The notes: generated by a model from the letters alone, not told the origin. Shown: positions 25,774 to 34,237, counted from the first letter of the stretch. The stretch: 45,343 bases of DNA from Pseudobacteroides sp. (GCF_036567765.1 NZ_DATCTU010000097.1:1-45343); one strand, 5' to 3'. Translations and numbers: made by a program.

Positions 25774-27666
25774 ATGGTAATTAAAAAAAGGAAGTCAATT
25801 ATAAGCCTTGTAACAATGGTTGCATTTATATTGTGTTTAAACAGTTTTGGAACGGTATTCCATGCTGAGGATGCACCAAAGCAAACTGTATATCTAAATT
25901 ACAATGAACTTAAAGCAGAGCCGGGACCCGTTGAGGTTAGCGGGATTACATATTTTCCGATGGAGGCACTATGTAACGCACTTGGTATCAAAGCTGTGCC
26001 TGTTTCAACCGATACATTTAAACTTACTTATTCCAAATTGAATAGGGAGATAACAATAGCAAGGGGTAACAAAACTATAATAATAAACGGGGTTTCTCAC
26101 CAGGTTCCATTTAATGTGTTGGGGACTTATCCTGCGACACCAAAAGATGTATATATGGTACCGCTAAGGTATATAGTGGAACAGTTTGGTGGAGAAGTAA
26201 ATGTTGTACCTGAGCAAAAAAGAATTTATGTAAATGGGTATGCCCCCATTCAATTTAAGGATAAAGCTTTTGAAGCTGCAGTTCGTGCATTGATTAAAAA
26301 GCCTGAAGGGGATATATTCAAATTTGATGTACAGGATGTTCTGGTAATGGATTTGTCTGGAAAAGGTATAAATAGTGTTGACGAACTCAAATATTTTGAG
26401 AATCTTACATACTTGAACCTGACAGACAACAATATCAGTGATTTATCCGTCCTTAAAAATTTAAAGGGTATAACTGCGTTATTTGTAAAGGATAATCACC
26501 CCAATTTGGACGTTTTTGCACCTATAGCTGAGTATTATGAGAATATCAGGCAGACTGACATCACTATTGATTTGAAGTTTGACAGCAATCTTGAAAAGGC
26601 CATCAGGGAGAATATAAAAAAACCTGAGGGAAAGTTGGAACCAAAGGATATAAGAGTAATTACAGACCTCAATGCAAGCAATAAAAAGATTCTTACAATC
26701 CAAGGTCTCAATTATTTGGTAAACCTTAAGAAACTTGATCTTTCAACTAACAGCATAGTAAACATAGAGCCGCTAAAGAACTTGACCAATCTTGAAAGTC
26801 TTACACTAAGTGGTAATGCTATAGCAGACATCAGCATAATTAGCAGGCTTCAGGGTTTAACTACTCTGGATTTGTCAGGGAATAAAATAAAGGACATTAC
26901 TCCGCTGAAGGAGTTGAAAAAGCTTAATGTACTGAAATTAAACAATAATTTAATTGGAAACGTTTCTTCTATAAATGGTCTTCTCAATCTTAAGGAGTTG
27001 TATATAGGTAACAATGAGCTTACCGACACATGGGGTATTGAAAAGCTGTACTTAAACACATTGTATATTAAGGATACAATCAAAGATACAACTACAGGCA
27101 CCACGAAAAGTACAACTAATATACCAAAGGAAAAGCTAAAGTTATTAAAAGATCTTTTTGCCAGACTAACCAAGACTGATTTAACAAAAGAGGATATTGG
27201 TATTAGCAATCCGACGGTAACGTCTTCTGTGTATGGATCGCCAACAGCAACTGTTAATCCGAAAGTTACACCAGCCCCTACTACAGGTGCATTTATACGA
27301 TTCTATGTAGGTAAATCGGTTTATACTGTTAACGGCACAGAGTATAAGATGGATGCAGGCGTAGCACCTACAATAAGGAATGGAAGGACAGGAATACCTG
27401 TAAGATATATAGCAGATATCATAAAAGCACAGACCGGATGGAACGAAAAAGAAAGAAAAGTTACCATTTCACATGGAGGCAAAGAAATATGGCTTTATGT
27501 TGATATTGATTATGCAATGATTAACGGTTCTATGACAAAATTGGATGTCGCACCCTTTATAATTAATGGAAGAACGATGGTTCCATTAAGATTTGTAAGT
27601 GAAAATCTGGGGCTGGAAACAATATGGAATCCAGAAAAGAAAGAAATAACATTAATTTTAAAATAA
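25774..27666 (+). CDS. Secreted leucine-rich-repeat protein with two copper-amine-oxidase-N domains
   Basis: This 630-residue exported protein starts with a signal peptide (to about FHAEDA). It then has a copper amine oxidase N-terminal-like domain (about 30-155: VYMVPLRYIVEQFGGEV), a block of leucine-rich repeats of internalin style (about 190-420: LTYLNLTDNNISDLSVLKNL, LKKLDLSTNSIVNIEPLKNL), a Thr/Pro linker, and a second copper amine oxidase N-terminal-like domain (about 505-630: MVPLRFVSENLGLETIWN). In clostridia such domains occur in wall-associated proteins and LRRs mediate protein binding. Inside an injection-system operon it may anchor the apparatus to the wall or help recognise targets. 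AGGAGAGA precedes the ATG. Confidence 0.88.
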   Translation: MVIKKRKSIISLVTMVAFILCLNSFGTVFHAEDAPKQTVYLNYNELKAEPGPVEVSGITYFPMEALCNALGIKAVPVSTDTFKLTYSKLNREITIARGNKTIIINGVSHQVPFNVLGTYPATPKDVYMVPLRYIVEQFGGEVNVVPEQKRIYVNGYAPIQFKDKAFEAAVRALIKKPEGDIFKFDVQDVLVMDLSGKGINSVDELKYFENLTYLNLTDNNISDLSVLKNLKGITALFVKDNHPNLDVFAPIAEYYENIRQTDITIDLKFDSNLEKAIRENIKKPEGKLEPKDIRVITDLNASNKKILTIQGLNYLVNLKKLDLSTNSIVNIEPLKNLTNLESLTLSGNAIADISIISRLQGLTTLDLSGNKIKDITPLKELKKLNVLKLNNNLIGNVSSINGLLNLKELYIGNNELTDTWGIEKLYLNTLYIKDTIKDTTTGTTKSTTNIPKEKLKLLKDLFARLTKTDLTKEDIGISNPTVTSSVYGSPTATVNPKVTPAPTTGAFIRFYVGKSVYTVNGTEYKMDAGVAPTIRNGRTGIPVRYIADIIKAQTGWNEKERKVTISHGGKEIWLYVDIDYAMINGSMTKLDVAPFIINGRTMVPLRFVSENLGLETIWNPEKKEITLILK

Positions 27667-27687
27667 ATAATAAGGGGGGGCTGAGAT

Positions 27688-28080
27688 ATGCCTTTTAAAG
27701 TAACAATATCCGGAGGTATTAATCTAGAGCATTGTATAGAGTCAGTAAGCTGCAGGGTTGATACGCCTAATGATTCTGATGCCAAATCAAATTTTGTAGG
27801 AAATGTACTTGAAATAGTGGGAAAGATAGGGTATGGAGAATCCACTATAGGTCTATACTCCTGGTCTCTGCTGCCGTCTGACGACGGCCAGGCTTACAGA
27901 AATGTTGATGTTGAAGTTATAGGAGAAGATAAAAAGACTGTAAGAAAGGTAACTTTTCCTAATGCTTTCATTGTGGACTATTCAGAAACATATTCTTCGT
28001 CATCGGGGAAAGGATTATTCAGCCTTTATTTAAAGCAGAAAAAAGATAAGAATGACGTTGTTACTGCCAGCGGTTTATGA
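27688..28080 (+). CDS. Tube protein 1 (Hcp/phage tail tube-like)
   Basis: This 130-residue small beta-rich protein has the size and strand pattern of Hcp or gp19-type tube subunits, which stack as rings into the inner tube. It shares a clear pattern with the gene at 30426: DTPNDSDAKS near residue 27, VGNVLEIVGKI, A-(Y)-x-N-V, FPNAFIVDYSE and FSLYLKQKKDK. The family is inferred from this pairing, size and position beside the sheath gene; no single diagnostic motif exists. AAGGGGGGCTGAG precedes the ATG. It sits immediately upstream of the sheath gene. Confidence 0.78.
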   Translation: MPFKVTISGGINLEHCIESVSCRVDTPNDSDAKSNFVGNVLEIVGKIGYGESTIGLYSWSLLPSDDGQAYRNVDVEVIGEDKKTVRKVTFPNAFIVDYSETYSSSSGKGLFSLYLKQKKDKNDVVTASGL

Positions 28081-28179
28081 TTTTAATGGTCAAAATGCAT
28101 TTTATATACGAAGAAGTTAAAAATCACAGAGGCACTGCCTTAAAGATTTTTATTATTTGAGAAACTAAGGGGGATAAAA

Positions 28180-30342
28180 ATGGATATCATTAATCAAACA
28201 AATAGAAGCATTCTATTTGAAGAAATCAACCCGGAAAGATTGGATCTTCTTACTCTTGTGGGTGATGTTAAGGGAATAGACAGTCTTGATGACGAAAAAA
28301 TCAAAGAGATAAACAGGGAGCTGCTTGTCAGAAACTTCGATGAGTTTTTGGAGAAATTCTCACCGAGTGTATATTCGTTTTTCAATGCAGCCGCTGATGA
28401 TGGAAAGGGTGCGGTTGTCTATACACTGAAAAGACCTGAGAATATACCACCCGAATATATTTCAGAAATTAAACTTGATCATAATAACGATTTTCTTAAA
28501 ATGCTTTTCACTTTGATTGATACAAAAAGAAGCCAAGGTATCATTAACGTTGACTTCAGATTCGATAAGGTTCTTGATATGATATCTCCCAAAAAGGTAA
28601 TGGATGACATAAGACAAGCAAGAAAAGAAATCCACTACCTATTTGATAAATATGAGGAGCTTGATGAAGGAGATCCAAAAAAGCTTGATTTAGGAGACAA
28701 ACTCAATTACAAATTTGAAGAAGCAAGACAAAATTATAACAATGTTATGGCTATGCTACCCCTGGCGATAGAAGATATCAAGACCAGACTTCTGTTAGGC
28801 GGCGGTGAAGGCGGCGGTGAGGCTCAGGCAGTGCAGGTAGGTATGCTTACAATAGGTGAAACAGGAGAACTCAAAATAATTGAAGCCCCCAAGGAAGAGA
28901 GCAATGCCCTGATGCTCGTTTCAGAAAACAGCAATAACAGTCTTGTAACAATTTTTGAATCAGACTATGATTCAGTTACCGATTCACCTTCTTCTTACGT
29001 CAAGGACCTTGTGGTAAGAACATTCTGCCCGCTTCCTGCTACTCTGACAGAAGTTGATATTGACAGGGAAATTGCAAATTACAGGGCATACCTTGAGTTT
29101 TATACAAAGGCAAAGGATGACTTTGTAAAAGCATCCAAACCATTAGTTGAAAAGATACTTGGTGTGAAGATGTTCTTTGACCAGTACAACACAAAGACTA
29201 GAGGAATGAGGCCTTCACTTATTATATCAAATAATAAGCTTGATATGACTGTAAAAAGCAACAATATGCCAAGGCTTGAAACATACCTCAATACAGTAAA
29301 TGCAAAAAATGATTTTTCAAATACTGTTTGGTTCGGAATCGTTCCGGCAATTGAATTAGAGTCTGCCGGAAAACCAAAAATAGGAAGAGCCATATTTGCC
29401 GGAAATAAGGAAGTTAAAAAGGAAGGAAATACAATGGAATCCCTTACAGCACTGCTGCAGACACTTAAAAAATATAGGGTGCAGGTATTCTTCAACTTCC
29501 AGGCAAACGACGAAACTACCTTCAACAACTTAGCAACAATGGGTGTTGATAAATACATGGATAAGTGTCAAATGATGACAAGGCAGGATTACAGTGAGTT
29601 TGCAATCCCTTGTCTGCCTAACTTTACAATCATACCTAAAGACAAGTCGGGCGTTGTTATTGATACAATAATTCAAAAAACAGAGGATGGAAAAGTAAAA
29701 GTTTCCGACTCAAAAGAAGATATAATGAAGCTTTGGATACAGGGCGTTTATGTTGATGCTTCATATGTAGCGGCTGGTATTGTGGGTGCATACCAGTGCC
29801 CCGAGTACCTTAAGGAAATCTTCAAAAACGCCAGCAGGAATTATCCAGGCGTAAGATTTGATATCGAAAGAGAAGATTATAGCTTAAGAATGGTAACAAC
29901 AATGGCTAAGGAAATAACTGGTTTTACCAATAATATAAAAGATGAAATAAATAAAAGAAGCTTTGGTTTTGTATTTTCTTCTGAAAACGCACAGGTTGAT
30001 GGTAAGGACGTAAAGAGGATTACTGTTTATAAAGCCAGAAGCCTTGCTATGACAGACAGCGGATTTGATTCCATCTATAAAACCACAGTTAGTACATATA
30101 TTGAAAGAATTTTGAGGTTCACATCAAACGACTTCAAGCAAGATAAAATAGAATCATTCTTCAGCAACAATCCGAAGAGCCAGAAGGAAGTTTGGAAGAA
30201 TGACAATAAATTCATTAACTCTATTGTTCAACCGGGAGATGACTTGAATTATTCAATAGATGAAATGACAAACATGTGCCAGATTGATTTGACATTCAAT
30301 GGTAATGTAAAGAACCTGGAAGTATTGATTACAAAGAATTAA
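28180..30342 (+). CDS. Contractile sheath, apparent TssB-TssC fusion
   Basis: This 720-residue protein appears to join both type VI sheath subunits. Residues 1-205 read like TssB/VipA: LDLLTLVGDVKGIDSLDDEK with LLVRNFDEFLEKFSPSVYSF corresponds to the VVGDF-x-G and nFd-x-v blocks, and VDFRFDKVLDMISP with RQARKEIHYLF corresponds to the DFsP region. A Gly/Glu linker, GGGEGGG (207-213), follows. The remaining 500 residues have TssC/VipB size; the C-terminal handshake region is TTVSTYIERILRF and CQIDLTFNGNVKNLEVLI. The sheath contracts to drive the tube outwards. It lies between two tube-like genes. GGGGG precedes the ATG. Homology is by reading only, so a distant phage-like sheath is the alternative. 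Confidence 0.82.
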   Translation: MDIINQTNRSILFEEINPERLDLLTLVGDVKGIDSLDDEKIKEINRELLVRNFDEFLEKFSPSVYSFFNAAADDGKGAVVYTLKRPENIPPEYISEIKLDHNNDFLKMLFTLIDTKRSQGIINVDFRFDKVLDMISPKKVMDDIRQARKEIHYLFDKYEELDEGDPKKLDLGDKLNYKFEEARQNYNNVMAMLPLAIEDIKTRLLLGGGEGGGEAQAVQVGMLTIGETGELKIIEAPKEESNALMLVSENSNNSLVTIFESDYDSVTDSPSSYVKDLVVRTFCPLPATLTEVDIDREIANYRAYLEFYTKAKDDFVKASKPLVEKILGVKMFFDQYNTKTRGMRPSLIISNNKLDMTVKSNNMPRLETYLNTVNAKNDFSNTVWFGIVPAIELESAGKPKIGRAIFAGNKEVKKEGNTMESLTALLQTLKKYRVQVFFNFQANDETTFNNLATMGVDKYMDKCQMMTRQDYSEFAIPCLPNFTIIPKDKSGVVIDTIIQKTEDGKVKVSDSKEDIMKLWIQGVYVDASYVAAGIVGAYQCPEYLKEIFKNASRNYPGVRFDIEREDYSLRMVTTMAKEITGFTNNIKDEINKRSFGFVFSSENAQVDGKDVKRITVYKARSLAMTDSGFDSIYKTTVSTYIERILRFTSNDFKQDKIESFFSNNPKSQKEVWKNDNKFINSIVQPGDDLNYSIDEMTNMCQIDLTFNGNVKNLEVLITKN

Positions 30343-30425
30343 AATCAATGTTAAGACCGGTATTAATGCTTGGTTGAGTATTAATATATATAAAAAATAT
30401 TATAAACAATAAGGAGGGTTCAATT

Positions 30426-30848
30426 ATGGCATTTAAACTAGCTGCAACACCTGCAAGTATAGGGGGAGGAGGAGATTCCTTTAATCTTGACGAGAAAGTT
30501 ATAAAGTCTGTTGTTTACAAAACAGATACTCCTGATGATTCAAACGCAAGGTCACATGACGTTGGAGCAATCCTTGAAATTAGGGGCAATTTATTGCAAG
30601 CTGCTGAAGAAGATACTAAGAAAATGGCTAAATGGACACTTGAAAGTGCATTGCCTTATAAGAATATTGTAGTTACTCAAACTGCAGGCAGCTTTGTTAT
30701 GAGAGAATACACTTTTACTCAAGCTTTCTGTGTTGACTACATAGAAGAATTCAATGAAACTGAAGGTGAAGGTAAATTTACTCTTATAATCAAGCAGAAG
30801 AGGGAAAACATCAAAGACGTTAAGATTGAAGGCGGATACGGAGCATAA
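30426..30848 (+). CDS. Tube protein 2 (Hcp/phage tail tube-like)
   Basis: This 140-residue protein is a paralogue of the 27688 gene product: DTPDDSNARS, VGAILEIRGN, TFTQAFCVDYIEEFNETEGE and FTLIIKQKRENI match block by block. It has a Gly-rich start (SIGGGGDSFN) that the other lacks. The second tube protein may be an initiator ring, a terminator ring or the bulk of the tube, with the other copy fulfilling the complementary role. AAGGAGGG precedes the ATG. It is followed by a pair of hairpins, which could raise the level of this part of the transcript. Confidence 0.78.
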   Translation: MAFKLAATPASIGGGGDSFNLDEKVIKSVVYKTDTPDDSNARSHDVGAILEIRGNLLQAAEEDTKKMAKWTLESALPYKNIVVTQTAGSFVMREYTFTQAFCVDYIEEFNETEGEGKFTLIIKQKRENIKDVKIEGGYGA

Positions 30849-30881
30849 GGTAATCTTATGAGCAACTTTAGTAATCAAAGC

Positions 30882-30900
30882 TTAAACGAATAGCGTTTAA
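30882..30900 (+). repeat. Small perfect hairpin after tube protein 2
   Basis: TTAAACG pairs with CGTTTAA over a five-base loop, directly before the larger hairpin at 30900-30941. Confidence 0.6.
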
Positions 30901-30941
30901 TAGGATTTAAAGGGCAGATGTTTCTGCCTTTTAGATCCTAT
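30900..30941 (+). terminator. Strong 19-pair hairpin after tube protein 2, lacking a U-run
   Basis: The arms 30900-30918 and 30923-30941 pair over all 19 positions with two G-U pairs and a four-base TGTT loop. There is no U-run after it (CTACTAAAC). It could be a partial terminator, an RNA processing site or a 3' stabiliser for the tube/sheath part of the operon. Confidence 0.75.
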
Positions 30942-30998
30942 CTACTAAACTAAACATACATGCTAAAAATTTGGTTTTATGTAGAAAGGAAGCTTTCT

Positions 30999-31964
30999 AT
31001 GAAAAGGTTTGAGGCTATAGGGCATTTTAATGATAATTATGTTTTAAAAATCAGGGAAAAAAAGCTTGGCGAGCTGAGTAGTTTCTATGAAACTAACAAG
31101 AACATTCTTGCCCAAGGAATGCTGGATGCTTTTAAGAATCTATGCATAAAGGCGGGAAAGCTGCAGCAGGAAGGCATAAAAGACAGCATAGCTCATATTT
31201 GTTTTTCTCTTCTGCGAATCAGAATATTGGAAAAACGACATAATTACCGTCTAGACGCATTTAGCGATCTATATTACCTTGATAAAACAGATTGTACTGT
31301 AGAATATGATGCTGCATGGGCTTATAAATACCTTGATGAGTTTATGGAAGAGCTTGAGCAAAGCAGAAAGCTTTATATGAACAAGGTGCTAAAACCGGAT
31401 ATTGAGAGAATAATGTTTAAGGAAATATCATACTACAATGACTATATTGTTAATCTTGCAAGGCTGCTAATACCCGAGGCTGTAAAGCTAGATGAGTATA
31501 TAGCCTTAAAAAGGCAAGAAGTAGTTGATATTAGTGTAGGTGAGTATAAAGCATCAAGTTGTATAGTTTACAAGGAAGACAGAAGGGTTAAAAACTCTGG
31601 TGACATAAAATCATGGCTTGAAGGAAAGTATGAATATGGATACCGCAGTGAGATTTTAAAAGATCTGGATCTGTCAGAAGGGGATTATGAGGGAATAGAC
31701 TTAGCCTATAGTGATTTTACAGGAAGCAATCTTACAGGAAGTAGTTTTAAAAATGCCCAATTGTCAGGAGCTGTTTTATGCAATACAAACTTAGAAGGTG
31801 TTAATTTTGAAAATGTTGACCTTAGGTGCTGTGATTTGAGGGGAGCCATACTAAAAAATGTTAATTTTAACAAAGCAAATCTTAAGGATGCAATGGTTTC
31901 CGGCAGTGATGCACAATCACTGGCATTAGATCAAGAGCAGAGAAAGAACATAATAATTATTTAA
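30999..31964 (+). CDS. Pentapeptide-repeat protein of the injection locus
   Basis: This 321-residue protein has about 215 helical N-terminal residues of unknown family followed by about ten pentapeptide repeats (A(D/N)LXX pattern: LDLSEGDYEGIDLAYSDFTG, SNLTG, SSFKN, AQLSG, AVLCN, TNLEG, VNFEN, VDLRC, CDLRG, AILKN). These form a right-handed beta-helix that usually binds protein or mimics nucleic acid shape. It might act as an adaptor for an effector or baseplate. The ATG at 30999 has AAAGGA 8 bases upstream and was preferred to 30960. Confidence 0.78.
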   Translation: MKRFEAIGHFNDNYVLKIREKKLGELSSFYETNKNILAQGMLDAFKNLCIKAGKLQQEGIKDSIAHICFSLLRIRILEKRHNYRLDAFSDLYYLDKTDCTVEYDAAWAYKYLDEFMEELEQSRKLYMNKVLKPDIERIMFKEISYYNDYIVNLARLLIPEAVKLDEYIALKRQEVVDISVGEYKASSCIVYKEDRRVKNSGDIKSWLEGKYEYGYRSEILKDLDLSEGDYEGIDLAYSDFTGSNLTGSSFKNAQLSGAVLCNTNLEGVNFENVDLRCCDLRGAILKNVNFNKANLKDAMVSGSDAQSLALDQEQRKNIIII

Positions 31965-32021
31965 ATATATTAGAAGTGAAAAGCCTATTTAATCTTAAAT
32001 TATAAATGCAGGTGAAACAGG

Positions 32022-32546
32022 ATGGATTACTATATAATTTCACAGGACGAAAGATTCATAAACTTTGCGGAGCCGTCAGGATTGTCAAAGGTAGTTGACA
32101 AGGATCTGGTTAAAAGCAGAGATTTGGAAGCATTAAATACCGACCCCGTTATGGTTTACATAAAAGAGAAGGACGAAAGTGAGTTTATAGACATTATTGA
32201 AAAACCTGTTTTGCTTATATCCGATAAGATTAAGCAGGTATTTGAAAGGTATGGTAAGGATGAGTTTTATAAACCGGTTATACTAGGTGTTCCCAAGCAT
32301 ATGGAAACCTCATTGTACCATCTTGTTGTGCCTAAAAAGGTTGAATGTCTCTCTAAATCAAGCGAGTTCAATCCGGATGGTACAATAAAGAGACTGGTGC
32401 TTGACAGAAGTAAATTAAATTGTCAGCACATATTCTCAGTAAGTGGAGTTCGAGAGAACTTTATTATTGTCAATCTCGATGTAGTAGAAAGTATTATCAG
32501 AAGCGATTATATTGGAATTAAACTTAAAAGGGTAGAAGTGGATTAA
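32022..32546 (+). CDS. Protein of unknown function, possibly Imm11-like
   Basis: This 174-residue soluble protein, beginning MDYYIISQDERFINFAEPSG, has a mixed alpha/beta composition. Blocks such as KRLVLDRSKLNCQHIFSVSG and IIVNLDVVESIIRSD resemble the C-terminal pattern of the DUF1629/Imm11-type proteins found beside polymorphic toxins, but the match is by eye. It lies among structural genes rather than next to the toxin, so it could instead be an effector chaperone or a structural accessory protein. AGGTGAAACAGG precedes the ATG. Confidence 0.6.
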   Translation: MDYYIISQDERFINFAEPSGLSKVVDKDLVKSRDLEALNTDPVMVYIKEKDESEFIDIIEKPVLLISDKIKQVFERYGKDEFYKPVILGVPKHMETSLYHLVVPKKVECLSKSSEFNPDGTIKRLVLDRSKLNCQHIFSVSGVRENFIIVNLDVVESIIRSDYIGIKLKRVEVD

Positions 32547-32600
32547 ATTTGATTGATTGTTACAGTTGAGTATCTAAAGTGCCTTGAAAGGATCAGTGTT

Positions 32601-33047
32601 ATGAAAAACTATTACGAAGTTCTTGGAGTTCAAAAAGATGCAACTTTGGAGGATATAAAAAAAGTATACAAAAAGCTGGCAAAAAAGTACCATCCAGATT
32701 TGAACCAGGGCAACAAAGAGGCAGAGCAAAAGTTTATTGAGATAAAAGAAGCGTATGACACATTAAGTGATGAAGATAAGAGAAAATCATACGATGCCAA
32801 GCTTAATGGCAGCAGTGATTCTTCCTATCGGCAGGAGGACAAAAGGAAAAGCACCAGATCTGAATCGGAAGAACCTGCCAAATTTGATTTTGAAGAAGTT
32901 GAAAGAAGCTTTGAGCGTTTTTTCGGGTTTAACCCTAGAACCAACAAAGTTAATATAGAGACAGAAAAACAAAGAGAAAAGAAGAAAAATCCTCTTGATA
33001 CCACAGCAGCTTTTGAACAATTCTTTGGATTCAAGAGGAAAAAGTAA
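32601..33047 (+). CDS. J-domain co-chaperone
   Basis: This 148-residue protein has a standard J domain ([20 protein letters not shown] and [23 protein letters not shown] at residues 31-33) and no zinc finger or DnaJ C-terminal substrate domain. The remainder is charged and contains a repeated F-x-x-FFGF motif: FERFFGF (near 108) and FEQFFGF (near 139). J proteins stimulate the ATPase of an Hsp70 partner. The atypical Hsp70-like ATPase in the opposite arm is the obvious candidate. The ATG at 32601 has AAAGGA 9 bases upstream and was preferred to the upstream start at 32553. Confidence 0.88.
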   Translation: MKNYYEVLGVQKDATLEDIKKVYKKLAKKYHPDLNQGNKEAEQKFIEIKEAYDTLSDEDKRKSYDAKLNGSSDSSYRQEDKRKSTRSESEEPAKFDFEEVERSFERFFGFNPRTNKVNIETEKQREKKKNPLDTTAAFEQFFGFKRKK

Positions 33048-33075
33048 GGTCGATTATTTTTGAGGGGGTTGCTTT

Positions 33076-33693
33076 ATGAATAAAAGCGGGAAAGTACCCG
33101 ATGTAAAGAATAATTTTAAGAAATATATCAATGAAAAAAAGATGGAGACTTATTCTGACAAGAAAAAAGCTCTGTGGATTATGATAATTGATATTCTTAT
33201 AGTTGTAATAACTCTGATAACACTATACTTTATATTCTTCGTTGATAATGGCAAGCCCATACTTGACTATCTGGGTTATGCAGCCATTCTGCTGATTGTA
33301 TGTTTTGGAGTGTTCAAGGTTATCACAATCGGATTTACCAGCACGACAAGCTCCAATATAACAAAGGTTGTATTGGTAGATGATGATGGTTCCAGCATCA
33401 AGACATGGAGTATTAAAGGCAAGGTATCATTACTCATCGGAAAGAATTCTAATGAAAATGAGGTTGATATAGACCTTTCTGAAACTACATACTCATCTTT
33501 GGTTAGCAGGCAGCATGCAGTAATGAATTTTTCCAATAACTGTTGGTATATTGAGGATATAGGATCATCCAATGGTACCGGACTTAAAAAAGAAAACGAC
33601 GACTTCAAGCAAAAACTCGAAGCAGGTAAGCCATATGAACTGAGTGCCGGGGATACGATATATATAGCAAATACGAAGTTGATTATGAAATAG
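33076..33693 (+). CDS. Membrane-anchored FHA-domain protein
   Basis: This 205-residue protein has a basic N-terminal part, two membrane segments (WIMIIDILIVVITLITLYFI and YLGYAAILLIVCFGVFKVIT) and a C-terminal cytosolic FHA domain (about 110-205). FHA motifs are visible: LIGKNSNENEVDI, SRQHAVM and DIGSSNGTG. FHA domains bind phosphothreonine, so this is a probable reader of the kinase's output at the membrane. It is one of the few membrane proteins in the locus and may help attach the apparatus. GAGGGGG precedes the ATG. Confidence 0.88.
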   Translation: MNKSGKVPDVKNNFKKYINEKKMETYSDKKKALWIMIIDILIVVITLITLYFIFFVDNGKPILDYLGYAAILLIVCFGVFKVITIGFTSTTSSNITKVVLVDDDGSSIKTWSIKGKVSLLIGKNSNENEVDIDLSETTYSSLVSRQHAVMNFSNNCWYIEDIGSSNGTGLKKENDDFKQKLEAGKPYELSAGDTIYIANTKLIMK

Positions 33694-33718
33694 TATATAA
33701 ATAGGTGGAGGAATTGAA

Positions 33719-34237
33719 ATGAGCGATTTGGTTAGATGCTCTAATGGGCACATGTATAATACAAAAAGATATGGGAATAAATGTCCTTTTTGTGATGCTG
33801 GTCTTGAGAAGTCTGGAAGAAGAGTTCCACAGCCTGCAATAGATGGGGAGAAGACACAAACAACCGATGATCCTTTAGGAATTGAGCCTGTTGTAGGGTG
33901 GCTTGTTTGTATCGAAGGTGAGCAAAAGGGAAAAGACTACAAGATAAGAAAAGGAAGAAACTTTATAGGCAGATCGGATGAGATGGATATTGCCATACTC
34001 GGAGATATGTCGATTTCCAGAAAGAATCATGCTGCAATAAGCTATAATCAAAAGCAAAGAAACTTCTTTCTTATTCCCGGAGACGGCAGAGGAGATGTCT
34101 ATAGGAACAATGAGGTTGCTTATGTGCCGGTTGAATTATCGCCCTATGACCTTATTGAATTAGGAAAGTGCAAATTGATATTTATTCCTTTATGCGGTGT
34201 GCATTTTGATTGGGAAAACGATGATAAAGAGGATTGA
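33719..34237 (+). CDS. Zinc-ribbon and FHA-domain protein
   Basis: This 172-residue cytosolic protein starts with a zinc-ribbon-like part (CSNGHMYNTKRYGNKCPFC, residues about 6-24) and continues with an FHA domain (about 60-165: IGRSDEMDIAILGDMSISRK, NHAAISYN). The usual S-x-x-H is preserved as SRKNH. It would be a second phosphothreonine reader. The stop codon lies 6 bases before the phosphatase ATG. GGTGGAGG precedes the ATG. Confidence 0.87.
   Translation: MSDLVRCSNGHMYNTKRYGNKCPFCDAGLEKSGRRVPQPAIDGEKTQTTDDPLGIEPVVGWLVCIEGEQKGKDYKIRKGRNFIGRSDEMDIAILGDMSISRKNHAAISYNQKQRNFFLIPGDGRGDVYRNNEVAYVPVELSPYDLIELGKCKLIFIPLCGVHFDWENDDKED

Noticed and set aside
28119..28151. AAAAATC/GATTTTT hairpin between tube protein 1 and the sheath gene
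   Set aside because: The seven-pair AT-rich stem is too weak to call a terminator, and the operon clearly continues.
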